From: Allochromatium vinosum DSM 180
GTDB lineage: Bacteria > Pseudomonadota > Gammaproteobacteria > Chromatiales > Chromatiaceae
Length of the DNA: 64,000 nt
Reading direction: 5' to 3'
NCBI RefSeq assembly: GCF_000025485.1
Contig: NC_013851.1
Span: forward strand, 611,001-675,000
The translations under genes were made by a program, and so were the position numbers. The notes below the pieces were generated by a model. It was not told where the DNA came from. It worked only from the letters and a program-made list of their open reading frames with translations, and made no database searches. Positions 21,619-29,255 of this stretch are shown one piece after another (positions within the stretch are counted from its first letter, which is position 1; every line of letters begins with the position of its first letter).

Positions 21619-21645
21619 CCACAAAGGCACAAAGAGCGCAAAGAA
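21619..21645. repeat. Tandem CACAAAG-type short repeat
   Basis: Three imperfect consecutive units, CACAAAGG, CACAAAGAG and CGCAAAGAA, lie in the 97-bp gap between psd and the SCO-like gene. From memory, stretches of this kind recur in intergenic DNA of many proteobacteria; copy number in this genome cannot be seen here. Confidence 0.5.
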
Positions 21646-21681
21646 TTTTGGACGGGGCTGTTCGCGTCTTCCTGAGCAGCG

Positions 21682-22284
21682 TCAGGGACGGGCCTGGGTC
21701 GCGATCAGCGTTTCGATGTCCTCGGCCATCCCGGCGCCGCTCTCGGTCTCGGGCAGGATGGCGAGCAACCGGGCGTCCGGGCCGATGACGAAGAGCGCTG
21801 GAACGACTTCGCTCGTCAGTCCCAGGGCGTCGCGCAGTGGCGCGATCGACTCGGGCGGCCCGGCGAGCGGCCGCAGTGCCGGCGAGAGTCGGGCGAAGTC
21901 GCGCGCCAGCTCCAGGCGTTCGCTGGTCTGGATCAGGATCAACCGGAGCGAGGCGATCAGCGGCGGTTGATCGGCGAGCCGATTGCGGGTCTCGATCAGG
22001 CGTTGCGCGGCGCGCTGTCCCGACGCGTCGGCGAGATCACCGAACGCCAGCAGCGTCCAGCCCTCGGCCAGATCCGCGCGCCCGACCGGCCGCCCGAAGG
22101 GGTCGCGGAGGCTGAATTCCGGGATCTCGCCCGGCGGCTGGATCAGGACGCCATGAATTCGGGCCGGCTCGGCATGGCCGAACTGCTGCTGGTTGCCCCA
22201 TTGATAACCGAGCACGAAGAGCGCCATCGCCCCGAGTGCGAAGATCAGGCGAACACCGAGACCATGGCGATTGCGCAGAAACAT
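21682..22284 (-). CDS. SCO1/SenC-like thioredoxin-fold protein lacking the copper cysteines
   Basis: This 200-aa protein has an N-terminal membrane anchor (residues about 10-27), so the rest should face the periplasm. The body resembles SCO/thioredoxin-like proteins: IPEFSLRDPFGRPVGRADLAEGWTLLAFG, a central segment about residual error or dose (LRLILIQTSE), then PALFVIGPDARLLAILPE. The CxxxC copper/redox motif that normally follows the first strand (GYTHCPDVCP-like) is absent; here the position reads FGDLADASGQ. It therefore should not act as a classical copper chaperone or thiol oxidoreductase. It lies 12 bp downstream of the aminotransferase gene. Family assignment is moderate. Confidence 0.6.
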   Translation of the reverse strand: MFLRNRHGLGVRLIFALGAMALFVLGYQWGNQQQFGHAEPARIHGVLIQPPGEIPEFSLRDPFGRPVGRADLAEGWTLLAFGDLADASGQRAAQRLIETRNRLADQPPLIASLRLILIQTSERLELARDFARLSPALRPLAGPPESIAPLRDALGLTSEVVPALFVIGPDARLLAILPETESGAGMAEDIETLIATQARP

Positions 22285-22296
22285 GCCGCGCGGACC

Positions 22297-23484
22297 TCAA
22301 GCCGCCTGGTCGAGCACGGCGCGCGCCGCCGCGATGGCCGCGCCCGCGTCGGCGCGATAGCCCATGGTGTCCAGCTCGCTGGCCATGGCGCCCAGACAGA
22401 GCAGGATGTTGGCCGGACGGCTGCTGTAGCCCATGAGTCCGATGCGCCAGACCTTGCCGGCCAGATCGCCGAGTCCGGCGCCCAGCTCCAGGTTGTAGCG
22501 CGACAGCAGGCGTGCACGCAGGGCCGCCTCGTCGATGCCGGCCGGGACGGCGACGCTGTTGAGCTGGGGCAGACGCTCGGACTCGGGCACGATCAGTTCC
22601 AGTCCCAGGGTCTCCAGTCCGGCGCGCAGGGCCAGATGATGATGGGCGTGACGCTTCCAGGCCGCCTCGACGCCTTCTTCGGCCAGCATCACCAGCGACT
22701 CGTGCAGGGCGTAGAGGGCGTTGACCGGCGCGGTGTGGTGATAGCTGCGCTTCTGCTCGCCGCTCCAGTAGCCCATGACCAGATTCAGATCCAGGAACCA
22801 GCTCTGGACCTTGGTCTGGCGCGCGCGGATCTTGTCCAGGGCGCGTTCATTGAAGGTCACGGGGGCCAGTCCGGGCACGCAGGACAGACATTTCTGCGAG
22901 CCGGAATAGACCGCGTCCAGTCCCCAGGCGTCGACCTCCAGCGGCGAGCCGCCGAGCGCGGTCACGGCATCGACGATGGTCAGACAGTCGTGACGGCGGG
23001 CGATCTCGGCCAGGGCGCGTGCGTCGGACTGGGCGCCGGTGCTGGTCTCGGCCTGGACGAAGGCGAGCAGGCGGGCGTTGGGATGGCGCGCGAGGGTGTC
23101 GGCGACCTGATCGGGATCGACGGCGCGGCCCCAGGTGCCCTGGACCACGATCGGCACGCCGCCGGCGCGCTCGACGTTCTCTTTCATGCGCCCGCCGAAG
23201 ACGCCGTTGATGCAGACCACGACCTCGTCGCCCGGCTCGACCAGATTGACGAAGCAGGTCTCCATGCCCGCCGAGCCGGGGGCCGAGACCGGCATGGTGA
23301 GGGCGTTTTGGGTGCGGAAGGCGGTGCGCAGCAGGTCTTTGACCTCGTCCATCATGCCGACGAAGGCCGGGTCGAGATGCCCGATGGTCGGGCGGGCGAG
23401 GGCGGCGAGCACGCGCGGGTGGACGTCGGCCGGGCCTGGACCCATGAGGGTGCGAACAGGAGGATTGAAGGAGCGAATGGTCAT
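22297..23484 (-). CDS. Class V aminotransferase (alanine/serine-glyoxylate type)
   Basis: This 395-aa PLP enzyme matches the serine/alanine-glyoxylate aminotransferase group: NPPVRTLMGPGPADVHPRVL at the start, PGSAGMETCFVNLVEPGD, DAVTALGG with the PLP-binding Asp, and the Schiff-base Lys198 in YSGSQKCLS. It would move an amino group from alanine or serine to glyoxylate, useful for photorespiratory glycolate recycling in an autotroph with phosphoglycolate phosphatase (gph in this window). The substrate is not determined. The start is the ATG at 23484 (MTIRSFNPPV); an upstream ATG at 23631 would overlap the next gene and adds no family sequence. Confidence 0.88.
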   Translation of the reverse strand: MTIRSFNPPVRTLMGPGPADVHPRVLAALARPTIGHLDPAFVGMMDEVKDLLRTAFRTQNALTMPVSAPGSAGMETCFVNLVEPGDEVVVCINGVFGGRMKENVERAGGVPIVVQGTWGRAVDPDQVADTLARHPNARLLAFVQAETSTGAQSDARALAEIARRHDCLTIVDAVTALGGSPLEVDAWGLDAVYSGSQKCLSCVPGLAPVTFNERALDKIRARQTKVQSWFLDLNLVMGYWSGEQKRSYHHTAPVNALYALHESLVMLAEEGVEAAWKRHAHHHLALRAGLETLGLELIVPESERLPQLNSVAVPAGIDEAALRARLLSRYNLELGAGLGDLAGKVWRIGLMGYSSRPANILLCLGAMASELDTMGYRADAGAAIAAARAVLDQAA

Positions 23485-23600
23485 CGGCGGTACCCCAAGA
23501 ATCGATCGACTGGCCGGCGAGTATAAACGCGATCCGCGATCCGCGTTCGGCGAGGAGAGGCGGGCCGGTTTCGCGCGCTGGCTTGGGGGCGACGGCGCAC

Positions 23601-24398
23601 TCACCCGAACCGCGCCGGTCGTCCCAGCCATCCAGTGAGCAGCGCTGGCCCGAGTAGCCCGCCGACCAGCACGGGTCCGAATGGCTGATCGAGTTCGAGC
23701 GCGGCGACGAAGGCCAGCAGATAGCCGACCACGCCGGTCAGACTGGCCCCAATGAGCGTCCAGCGCCAGCTCGGAGCCAATCGGAACGCGATCCAGGCCG
23801 GAACCAGCACCAGCGCAAAAGTCCCCATCAGCCCCAGCGTCAGGGTACCAATGGCCAGCCCGCCCGCCGTCAGCAGATCCAGACCCAGATGCCAGCGCCA
23901 GGCCGCAAGCCGGTTGGCCGTCTCGTAGCGTGGAAAGAAGCGCGCACGCAGCACCGGCCGCATGAGTCGCGGCAGATACCGGATGCAGAGCGCCAACAGC
24001 AGCAGACCGGCCGCCAGCTCGGCGATTCCGGCGAAATAGAGCTGCCCCTCGACCAGCGATCGGGCCAGTTGCTCACCGAGCGCGGTATTGGCGCCGATCA
24101 GCAGCGTCGCCGACCAGCCGGCCAGGATCATGAAGCCATAGGCGATATTGCCCCGCGCGGCGAGGAACGTCTTGATCGCCCCGCCGCCGAGCGCCCCCAG
24201 GGTCGCCCCGATCAACGCCGGCACACCGAGCACCTGACCGAGCAGCGCGCTCGCCGAAGCCAGATGCGCCAACCCGAGCGCCGCCAGCCATTCATCACGC
24301 AGCATCGCCAGCGCGCCCAGCACCGGCAGCAGCCCGGCGAGCAGCAGCCCGGTCAGCAGCGGCAACTGGAACAGCGGATCGAACAGCATCTCGCTCAT
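23601..24398 (-). CDS. znuB: Metal ABC transporter permease (ZnuB-like)
   Basis: This 265-aa, very hydrophobic protein is built of about eight membrane helices. It has the LAHLASASALLGQVLGV-like segment and the small-residue-rich helices of the ABC-3 (zinc/manganese) permease family. It begins inside the end of the ATPase gene (4-bp overlap at 24395-24398), so translation is coupled. Zinc as substrate is inferred from the operon's Zur-like operator and the His-rich outer-membrane protein. It is somewhat divergent from textbook ZnuB, and manganese cannot be excluded. Confidence 0.85.
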   Translation of the reverse strand: MSEMLFDPLFQLPLLTGLLLAGLLPVLGALAMLRDEWLAALGLAHLASASALLGQVLGVPALIGATLGALGGGAIKTFLAARGNIAYGFMILAGWSATLLIGANTALGEQLARSLVEGQLYFAGIAELAAGLLLLALCIRYLPRLMRPVLRARFFPRYETANRLAAWRWHLGLDLLTAGGLAIGTLTLGLMGTFALVLVPAWIAFRLAPSWRWTLIGASLTGVVGYLLAFVAALELDQPFGPVLVGGLLGPALLTGWLGRPARFG

Positions 24399-25033
24399 GA
24401 CCCTGGCCCCCGAGCCGTCCGCACCTCGACGAGGCCCGTGTCACGTGCTTCGAGCAGACGCGAACAGACGCGCTCCAGAAAGTCGTGATCATGGCTGACG
24501 ATCAGCACCCCGCGCCCGTCGCGCTCCCGCCCCAGGATCTCGATCAACGCAGCGCGATTGGCCGGATCGAGATTGTTGGTCGGCTCGTCGAGCAACACCA
24601 GATCGGCGCCGGTCGCGAGCGCTGACCAGACCCAGAGCAGCTGATACTGACCGCCGCTCAGCCGGTCGATGCGCCGTTTCAGAAGCGGCGCGAGCACGTC
24701 CGGCAGCCTCCCTGTCCGCTCCGGCTCCTCGGGTCGGGCACCCGCCGCCCGCAGCAGCTCGCGTCCGGTCACGGGCATGGCCGGGAGCCGCACCGGCTGC
24801 TGATCCAGATGCGCCAGCGTGGCGCCGGACTCAAGTTCGATACAGCCCGAAAAGACCCGCGCCGACCGGCCGATGGCCTTGAGCAGCGTCGACTTGCCCG
24901 TCCCGTTCGGTCCCCAGAGTCCCAGCACCTCGCCGCGCGCGAGCCACAGCGACACCGGCCCGACCACCGGTCGCGCATAGCCGGCGACCAGGGCATCGAG
25001 CTGTAACAGGGGGCGAGGGTCAGGCGCACACAT
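24395..25033 (-). CDS. znuC: Metal ABC transporter ATP-binding protein (ZnuC-like)
   Basis: This 212-aa ATPase energises the transporter from the cytoplasmic side. Walker A is GPNGTGKS at residues 41-48, the signature is RLSGGQYQLL, Walker B is DLVLLDEPTNNLD, and the switch His is in LIVSHDHDFL. The length is typical for compact metal-transporter ATPases. It lies 68 bp after the substrate-binding protein gene and overlaps the permease by 4 bp. Confidence 0.88.
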   Translation of the reverse strand: MCAPDPRPLLQLDALVAGYARPVVGPVSLWLARGEVLGLWGPNGTGKSTLLKAIGRSARVFSGCIELESGATLAHLDQQPVRLPAMPVTGRELLRAAGARPEEPERTGRLPDVLAPLLKRRIDRLSGGQYQLLWVWSALATGADLVLLDEPTNNLDPANRAALIEILGRERDGRGVLIVSHDHDFLERVCSRLLEARDTGLVEVRTARGPGS

Positions 25034-25101
25034 GGGCAGCGTTCAGCCGGTTTGAGGGTCGGGTGAAAGGGGCGAATTCGGCGCAGGCTCGACGCTCGGA
25101 C

Positions 25102-25995
25102 TCAGGGTCGAGCCGCCGCGATGGCCTCGACCCAGCGCTCGATGTGCTCCAGATAGCCGGTGCCGTCGGCCTCCAGCGGCGGCGCCAGCGGCAGACGCTC
25201 CAGACGCCAGCCCAGATCGCGCGCCAGCTTCGCCGGCGCCTGGGGTGACTGATAGGGCGCCTGGATCACCACGCCGGCGCGCCCCTTGAGCTTGGCCGTC
25301 AGGTCGAGCAGATCCTGTCCGCTCGGCGGCACGCCCGGCGTCGATTCGATGGTTCCGAGCAACGGCACGCCGAAGCGGTCGAGCAGATAGATCGCGTCAC
25401 GATGATAGAGCAGCACGCCCGGCGCCCCGGCCAGCCGTGCGCGCCAGTCGGCGACACGCTGCTCGACCGCCTGGGCAAAGACGGCGGCGCCGCTGCGATA
25501 GATCTCGGCCCCCGCCGGATCGAGCCGCGCCAGCCGCTCGGCCAGGGCGGCGGCAATGCGCGCCATACGAACCGGGTCCAGATCGACATGCGGATTGCCG
25601 ACCGGATGCACGTCGCCGAGCGCACGGTCGGCCGGTCCGCCGACATCGAGCAGTTCGACTTGGGCGGCGGCCTCGAAATAGCCGTCCCGTCCCGGCTGGA
25701 TCGCCGGATTGGCCGCGCCGGCAATGGCCGCCGGCAGCCAGCCGACCTCCAGCTCCGCGCCGATGGCCACCACCAGATCCGCATCCCGCAGCGCACGCAT
25801 CATGCTCGGCTTGGCCTGGAGCTGGTGCAGATCGCGCTCGGGACCGGCGAGGATGGTCGGCTCCAGACGCTCACCGGCGACGGCGCGCACCAGCGCCCCC
25901 AGGCTCGGACTGGTCGCGACCACGTCGAGCGGCGCGGCCGGTGCGTTCCCCATCAGACACAGCCCCATCAAAACGATCAGGATTCGGAATGACAT
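25102..25995 (-). CDS. znuA: Metal ABC transporter substrate-binding protein (ZnuA-like)
   Basis: This is a 297-aa periplasmic protein with a clear signal peptide (MSFRILIVLMGLCLMGNAPAAP). Family features include VVATSPSLGALVRAVAG, the ligand-region His in RDLHQLQAKPSMMRAL, a His in GNPHVDLDP, and a late SPQAPAKLARDLGWRL. It lacks the long His/Asp-rich loop typical of many ZnuA proteins; in this operon the His-rich sequences are on the outer-membrane protein instead. The start is the ATG at 25995; the longer frame from 26031 overlaps the preceding gene without a signal peptide at its front. Confidence 0.88.
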   Translation of the reverse strand: MSFRILIVLMGLCLMGNAPAAPLDVVATSPSLGALVRAVAGERLEPTILAGPERDLHQLQAKPSMMRALRDADLVVAIGAELEVGWLPAAIAGAANPAIQPGRDGYFEAAAQVELLDVGGPADRALGDVHPVGNPHVDLDPVRMARIAAALAERLARLDPAGAEIYRSGAAVFAQAVEQRVADWRARLAGAPGVLLYHRDAIYLLDRFGVPLLGTIESTPGVPPSGQDLLDLTAKLKGRAGVVIQAPYQSPQAPAKLARDLGWRLERLPLAPPLEADGTGYLEHIERWVEAIAAARP

Positions 25996-26020
25996 GATCG
26001 GATGCTCCAGTCTTCGCGGT

Positions 26021-27565
26021 CTAGAACGCATGGGCGCCGTGGCTGCCCAGGCTCATCAGGAATTGCAGGTAGAAGGCGTCGAAGCGCTCACGCTCGTTCT
26101 CCGCCACCAGGATATCGTTGCGCGCATACTGGGCGCGCAGTTGCGAGAACTCCGACAGGTTCCAGGTCAGATTCAGACTCCAGCGATCCGATGAGCCATA
26201 GTCGAGCTGCGCGTCTCCGCTGACCGCGTTGGTCAGGCCCACCACGTCATAGCGTACCCCGGCCGTCCAGCGCGGCGCGAAGCCATAGAGCGCCTGAGCA
26301 TAGACGCCGTCGGTGGTGAAGGTGCGCCGCGAACCGATGATCTCGGGATGCGGGCTGGATTGGATGTCGAGATCCTTGATCGAACGCAGATACTCGGTCT
26401 GGAACTTGAAGTCGCCCTGACCGTGCGGGCCTGAGCCGTCGTACTTGTAGACCAGATCCACGCCCCAGAGATCGGCCTCGCCCGCCAGGGCGTTCTCGTG
26501 GACTTCGTCCTCGCCGGCATGGGTATGCGCGTGGACTTCCTGATGCTGGGTGTTGCGCGCATAGGAGACGCCGAATTGCAGCGCGTGATCCAGACCCAGG
26601 TCCGGGGCGACTTTGGCGAAGAGCGTCCAGAGTCGCGGGCCGTCCTCGGTCGCGTCCAGCCCCAGCCGCTCCTGATCCTCATCACTGAGTGTGGCGCCGA
26701 AGCGTTCTTGATCACCCTGGAGTGCCTCGACCCCGAGCAGGGTATAGACCGGAAGCTCCGGCAACCAGGTGAGCTGGACGCCCATGTCCTGGAGACCGTG
26801 CTCGCCGAGCAGGTTCAGATAGGCCAGGTTCTGATCGACGAAGTCCCAGGCATGCGGATGCTGCTTGTTGGCGTAGCCGAAGTCGCTCAGGAACTTGCCG
26901 GCCTTGACGCGCAGCCCGTGGGGCAGGGCGCGCGTCTGCAACCAGGCTTCCTCCAGATGGACATCGCCCTCGTCCATGACGGCGAGATGGGCGGCGGCGT
27001 CGAAATAGGGATCGACCGTGGCGCTGAAGGACAGTTCGGCCTCGCTGAAGTTGAAGCCGTTGTTCAGCCCGCCGTGACTGTGGCCATGATCGGCGTCCTG
27101 TGCGTGGTCGTGGTCATGATCATGCGCCAGACCGCCCGAGGGTTGCAGCGCCTGACCGACCAGCGCCGCGCCCGAGCCGTCGATGCCATCGTTGTAATAG
27201 TTGCCGTTGAGGATCACCGAGATCTGCGGATTGAAGGCTGTGCCCGAACTGAGCGTGCCCCGGAAGTCGGGGAGGCGTGGCGCGGTGGCGGCCGGTGCGG
27301 AGGCGCCCACGCTCGGAGCGCGCATCGGCTGGGAGATCGCCGGATCGGTCGCGGCTGGAGTAGCCGGTGCAGGTGCACGCGCCGACCGGCGCTCGGCCTG
27401 GGCGAGCCGATCCTCCAGATCCTGGATGCGGCGCTCGTATTGAGTGCGCATCTGTTCGAGCATGGATTTCAGCTCGGCGATTTCAGCCGCACTGGACGCC
27501 TCAACAGCGGCGGCCGGTACGGTCAGGGCCGTGGCCAGACCAGCGGCCAGGATCGATGGGCGCAT
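26021..27565 (-). CDS. Zinc-responsive outer-membrane beta-barrel protein with His-rich loops
   Basis: This 514-aa protein has a signal peptide (to about residue 23), a coiled-coil segment at residues about 26-62 (EIAELKSMLEQMRTQYERRI), a Pro/Ala linker, and then a barrel-like region rich in alternating strands. Two loops are loaded with metal ligands: HDHDHDHAQDADHGHSHGG near residues 147-167 and HQEVHAHTHAGEDEVHE near residue 335. It is the first gene of the zinc ABC operon and sits behind a perfect Zur-like palindrome. It is probably a passive porin or zinc collector at the outer membrane. It has no TonB box or plug that I can see, so it is not ZnuD. Confidence 0.8.
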   Translation of the reverse strand: MRPSILAAGLATALTVPAAAVEASSAAEIAELKSMLEQMRTQYERRIQDLEDRLAQAERRSARAPAPATPAATDPAISQPMRAPSVGASAPAATAPRLPDFRGTLSSGTAFNPQISVILNGNYYNDGIDGSGAALVGQALQPSGGLAHDHDHDHAQDADHGHSHGGLNNGFNFSEAELSFSATVDPYFDAAAHLAVMDEGDVHLEEAWLQTRALPHGLRVKAGKFLSDFGYANKQHPHAWDFVDQNLAYLNLLGEHGLQDMGVQLTWLPELPVYTLLGVEALQGDQERFGATLSDEDQERLGLDATEDGPRLWTLFAKVAPDLGLDHALQFGVSYARNTQHQEVHAHTHAGEDEVHENALAGEADLWGVDLVYKYDGSGPHGQGDFKFQTEYLRSIKDLDIQSSPHPEIIGSRRTFTTDGVYAQALYGFAPRWTAGVRYDVVGLTNAVSGDAQLDYGSSDRWSLNLTWNLSEFSQLRAQYARNDILVAENERERFDAFYLQFLMSLGSHGAHAF

Positions 27566-27611
27566 GAATGGAACTCCTGCCTGGATGGATGTCGGTCGAA
27601 TGGGTATGCGT

Positions 27612-27632
27612 AAATGTTATGAAATAACATTT
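27612..27632. promoter_or_regulatory. Zur-like operator
   Basis: The site is a perfect inverted repeat, AAATGTTAT, 3-bp spacer, ATAACATTT, 47 bp upstream of the first gene of the zinc operon. It matches the gammaproteobacterial Zur consensus (GTTATA-centred dyad). Zn-loaded Zur would repress the operon when zinc is plentiful. Confidence 0.85.
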
Positions 27633-27728
27633 TTAGAGACAACCTGATTCCTTGAAACACCCGAACGATTCACTGGCTTCCAACGGTGTGATCCTGGTTG
27701 ACAGCGCCCGAATTCGGCTCTAATCTAA

Positions 27729-27749
27729 TCAATAATAATTCTTATTTGA
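27729..27749. promoter_or_regulatory. Possible Fur box
   Basis: This AT-rich partial dyad begins TCAATAATAATT and ends CTTATTTGA. It resembles the Fur consensus built from GATAAT units. It lies 138 bp before the ATG of the small hypothetical gene that precedes an HmuS/HutX-like gene, a setting where iron control is expected. Confidence 0.45.
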
Positions 27750-27886
27750 TGGTTGTGCCCGATGGTCACGGCACGACTCCGGCTCCGCCTCCGCCCGGAA
27801 CCCACCACGCCAGCCGCTCCATCCGTTCATCCGGAGCCGCCCGCCAGATGCTTGCGATCAACCTGAGCCCACGGGAGAACCAGGCT

Positions 27887-28171
27887 ATGCAACACCTCGA
27901 CGTGCGTCCGTCCGCCGATTCGCTCGTCCATCTCGGATCCGATGTCCTACGCGACCGATTGAGCGATCTCATCCGGCGCTATGCCCACCAGGCCACAGCC
28001 GATCTGGCCGAGGCGGTCGTCGCCCATATCGATGCGCTCTATCTGCGCCCGGATTTCCGGCTCGATCCGGCCGAGCAGTGCGCTTATCGACGCTTCGCCC
28101 GTCACTGGCACTGGCTCGCCGCGCGGCATGGGCAGGGTGCCGGCCGTGCCGACGTCTGTCTTCCGGCTTGA
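27887..28171 (+). CDS. Hypothetical protein, possibly iron-regulated
   Basis: This 94-aa protein starts at the ATG at 27887, preceded by GGGAGAA at a good ribosome-binding distance. I do not recognise the family. It is helical and rich in His/Trp/Tyr/Arg in its second half (CAYRRFARHWHWLAARHG). There is no signal peptide or membrane segment. It is followed after 55 bp by an HmuS/HutX-like gene, so a heme- or iron-linked role is possible by association. The frame extends upstream to 27698 but that part has no coding character. Confidence 0.6.
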   Translation: MQHLDVRPSADSLVHLGSDVLRDRLSDLIRRYAHQATADLAEAVVAHIDALYLRPDFRLDPAEQCAYRRFARHWHWLAARHGQGAGRADVCLPA

Positions 28172-28226
28172 AGGCCAGCCCAATCCAGTCACGCCCGTTG
28201 TTCACATCGACGTCCGGAGTCCATCC

Positions 28227-29198
28227 ATGTCCGCCCCGATCCTCAGCTCGACCCTCGCATTCCGTCCGCGCCAAGCCGACGCCTGGCTCGATCTCGTGCC
28301 CGAACCCTCCAGTCCACTGCGGCTGACCGGTCACTGGACCGAACTGCTCTGGGATCTCGCCTGTCTCGATCCGCTGTGGGTCGAGACCCGGCTGTCCGGA
28401 ATCCGTCTGCGACAGCGGATGCAACTCCAGGCCATCCACATTGATGAGGGTATCGGCTTGGCCCGTGGCGAGAGCTTCAGGCTCCATGTCTTGCTCAACA
28501 CCTGGCATGCGCTGGTGCAGCGACCCGAGTCGGTGGAGCGCCGTTTCCAGGACTTGGCGATCGAGGCGCGCGACCGCAGCGAGCTGCTGAGTCTCTCGGT
28601 CGACGCGCAGACCCATCCATTCGCGCTGCAAACCCTGATCCGTGCCTACCGGATCGAGGAGGGGCGGGTGATGCCGCTGAGTCGGCCAGATGTCCGCCAG
28701 TCCGGTCTGAGCGCGCACATGCACACCCTGGCGCGCTGGCGTGAGCAGGGGCGTCAGGATGTGGAGATCGCCGATCTGGCCGAATGCTGCGGCTGGCTGA
28801 ATCTGACTCCGGCGCGTCTGCGTGCTCAGGGCCGCGCGCGGCTGGCGGCGGCGGAATTGATTCCCTGTTTCCTGGAGACGGTCGCCGATCAGTCGCTCAT
28901 GACGCGGGTGACGATGGGCACGGCCGGCGCGGTACAGCGATTCGATGGCTGTTTACATACCTATCGCCAATGCGCGGATGGCTGGATCGAGCTGTCGGGT
29001 GAGGGCGTGCGCCTGCGTCTCGATCCTGAGTCGATCGATAGTGCCTGGGTGGTAGAGCGTCTCGGGTCGGATGGCCGCCGTCATCAGCTCAGGCTCTACG
29101 ACGAGTCGGGGCGTGCACTGTTGCTGATGGAGGATCTGGTGCCGGCGGGTGGGGCGCCGAGTCCGATCTGGCGTCTGCTGGTCAATGCGCTGTTCTAA
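28227..29198 (+). CDS. HmuS/HutX-like heme utilisation protein
   Basis: This 323-aa cytoplasmic protein has a C-terminal part that resembles the ChuX/HutX/HmuS fold: VTMGTAGAVQRFDG followed by an IDSAWVVERLGSDGR stretch and LYDESGRALL. Those correspond to the family's GSxG and xIxxxWVVxKP landmarks. An N-terminal HmuS-like half covers residues about 40-200. Such proteins bind heme and hand it over or degrade it. No TonB receptor or heme ABC transporter is adjacent, which is unusual. I start at ATG 28227 because the upstream in-frame region overlaps the previous gene in another frame. Similarity is partial, so the exact role is uncertain. Confidence 0.65.
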   Translation: MSAPILSSTLAFRPRQADAWLDLVPEPSSPLRLTGHWTELLWDLACLDPLWVETRLSGIRLRQRMQLQAIHIDEGIGLARGESFRLHVLLNTWHALVQRPESVERRFQDLAIEARDRSELLSLSVDAQTHPFALQTLIRAYRIEEGRVMPLSRPDVRQSGLSAHMHTLARWREQGRQDVEIADLAECCGWLNLTPARLRAQGRARLAAAELIPCFLETVADQSLMTRVTMGTAGAVQRFDGCLHTYRQCADGWIELSGEGVRLRLDPESIDSAWVVERLGSDGRRHQLRLYDESGRALLLMEDLVPAGGAPSPIWRLLVNALF

Positions 29199-29255
29199 AC
29201 CGCGACCGGCCTGCCACGACACATGATCCGGCGTGTTCAAGACGCCGTGTCACAC

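Larger units (their letters stand above)
27566..27886. other. Divergent intergenic region with Zur-like and Fur-like boxes
   Basis: This 321-bp AT-rich gap lies between the zinc operon (minus strand) and the heme-related genes (plus strand). It contains the 21-bp palindrome at 27612-27632 and a Fur-like sequence at 27729-27749. No additional gene is convincing: the open frame from 27698 has a composition unlike the downstream gene and no ribosome site. Confidence 0.6.

Noticed and set aside
27060-27130. Short repetitive CAT/GTG stretch as a DNA repeat array
   Set aside because: It is the coding sequence of the His/Asp-rich loop of the outer-membrane protein, not a separate repeat.
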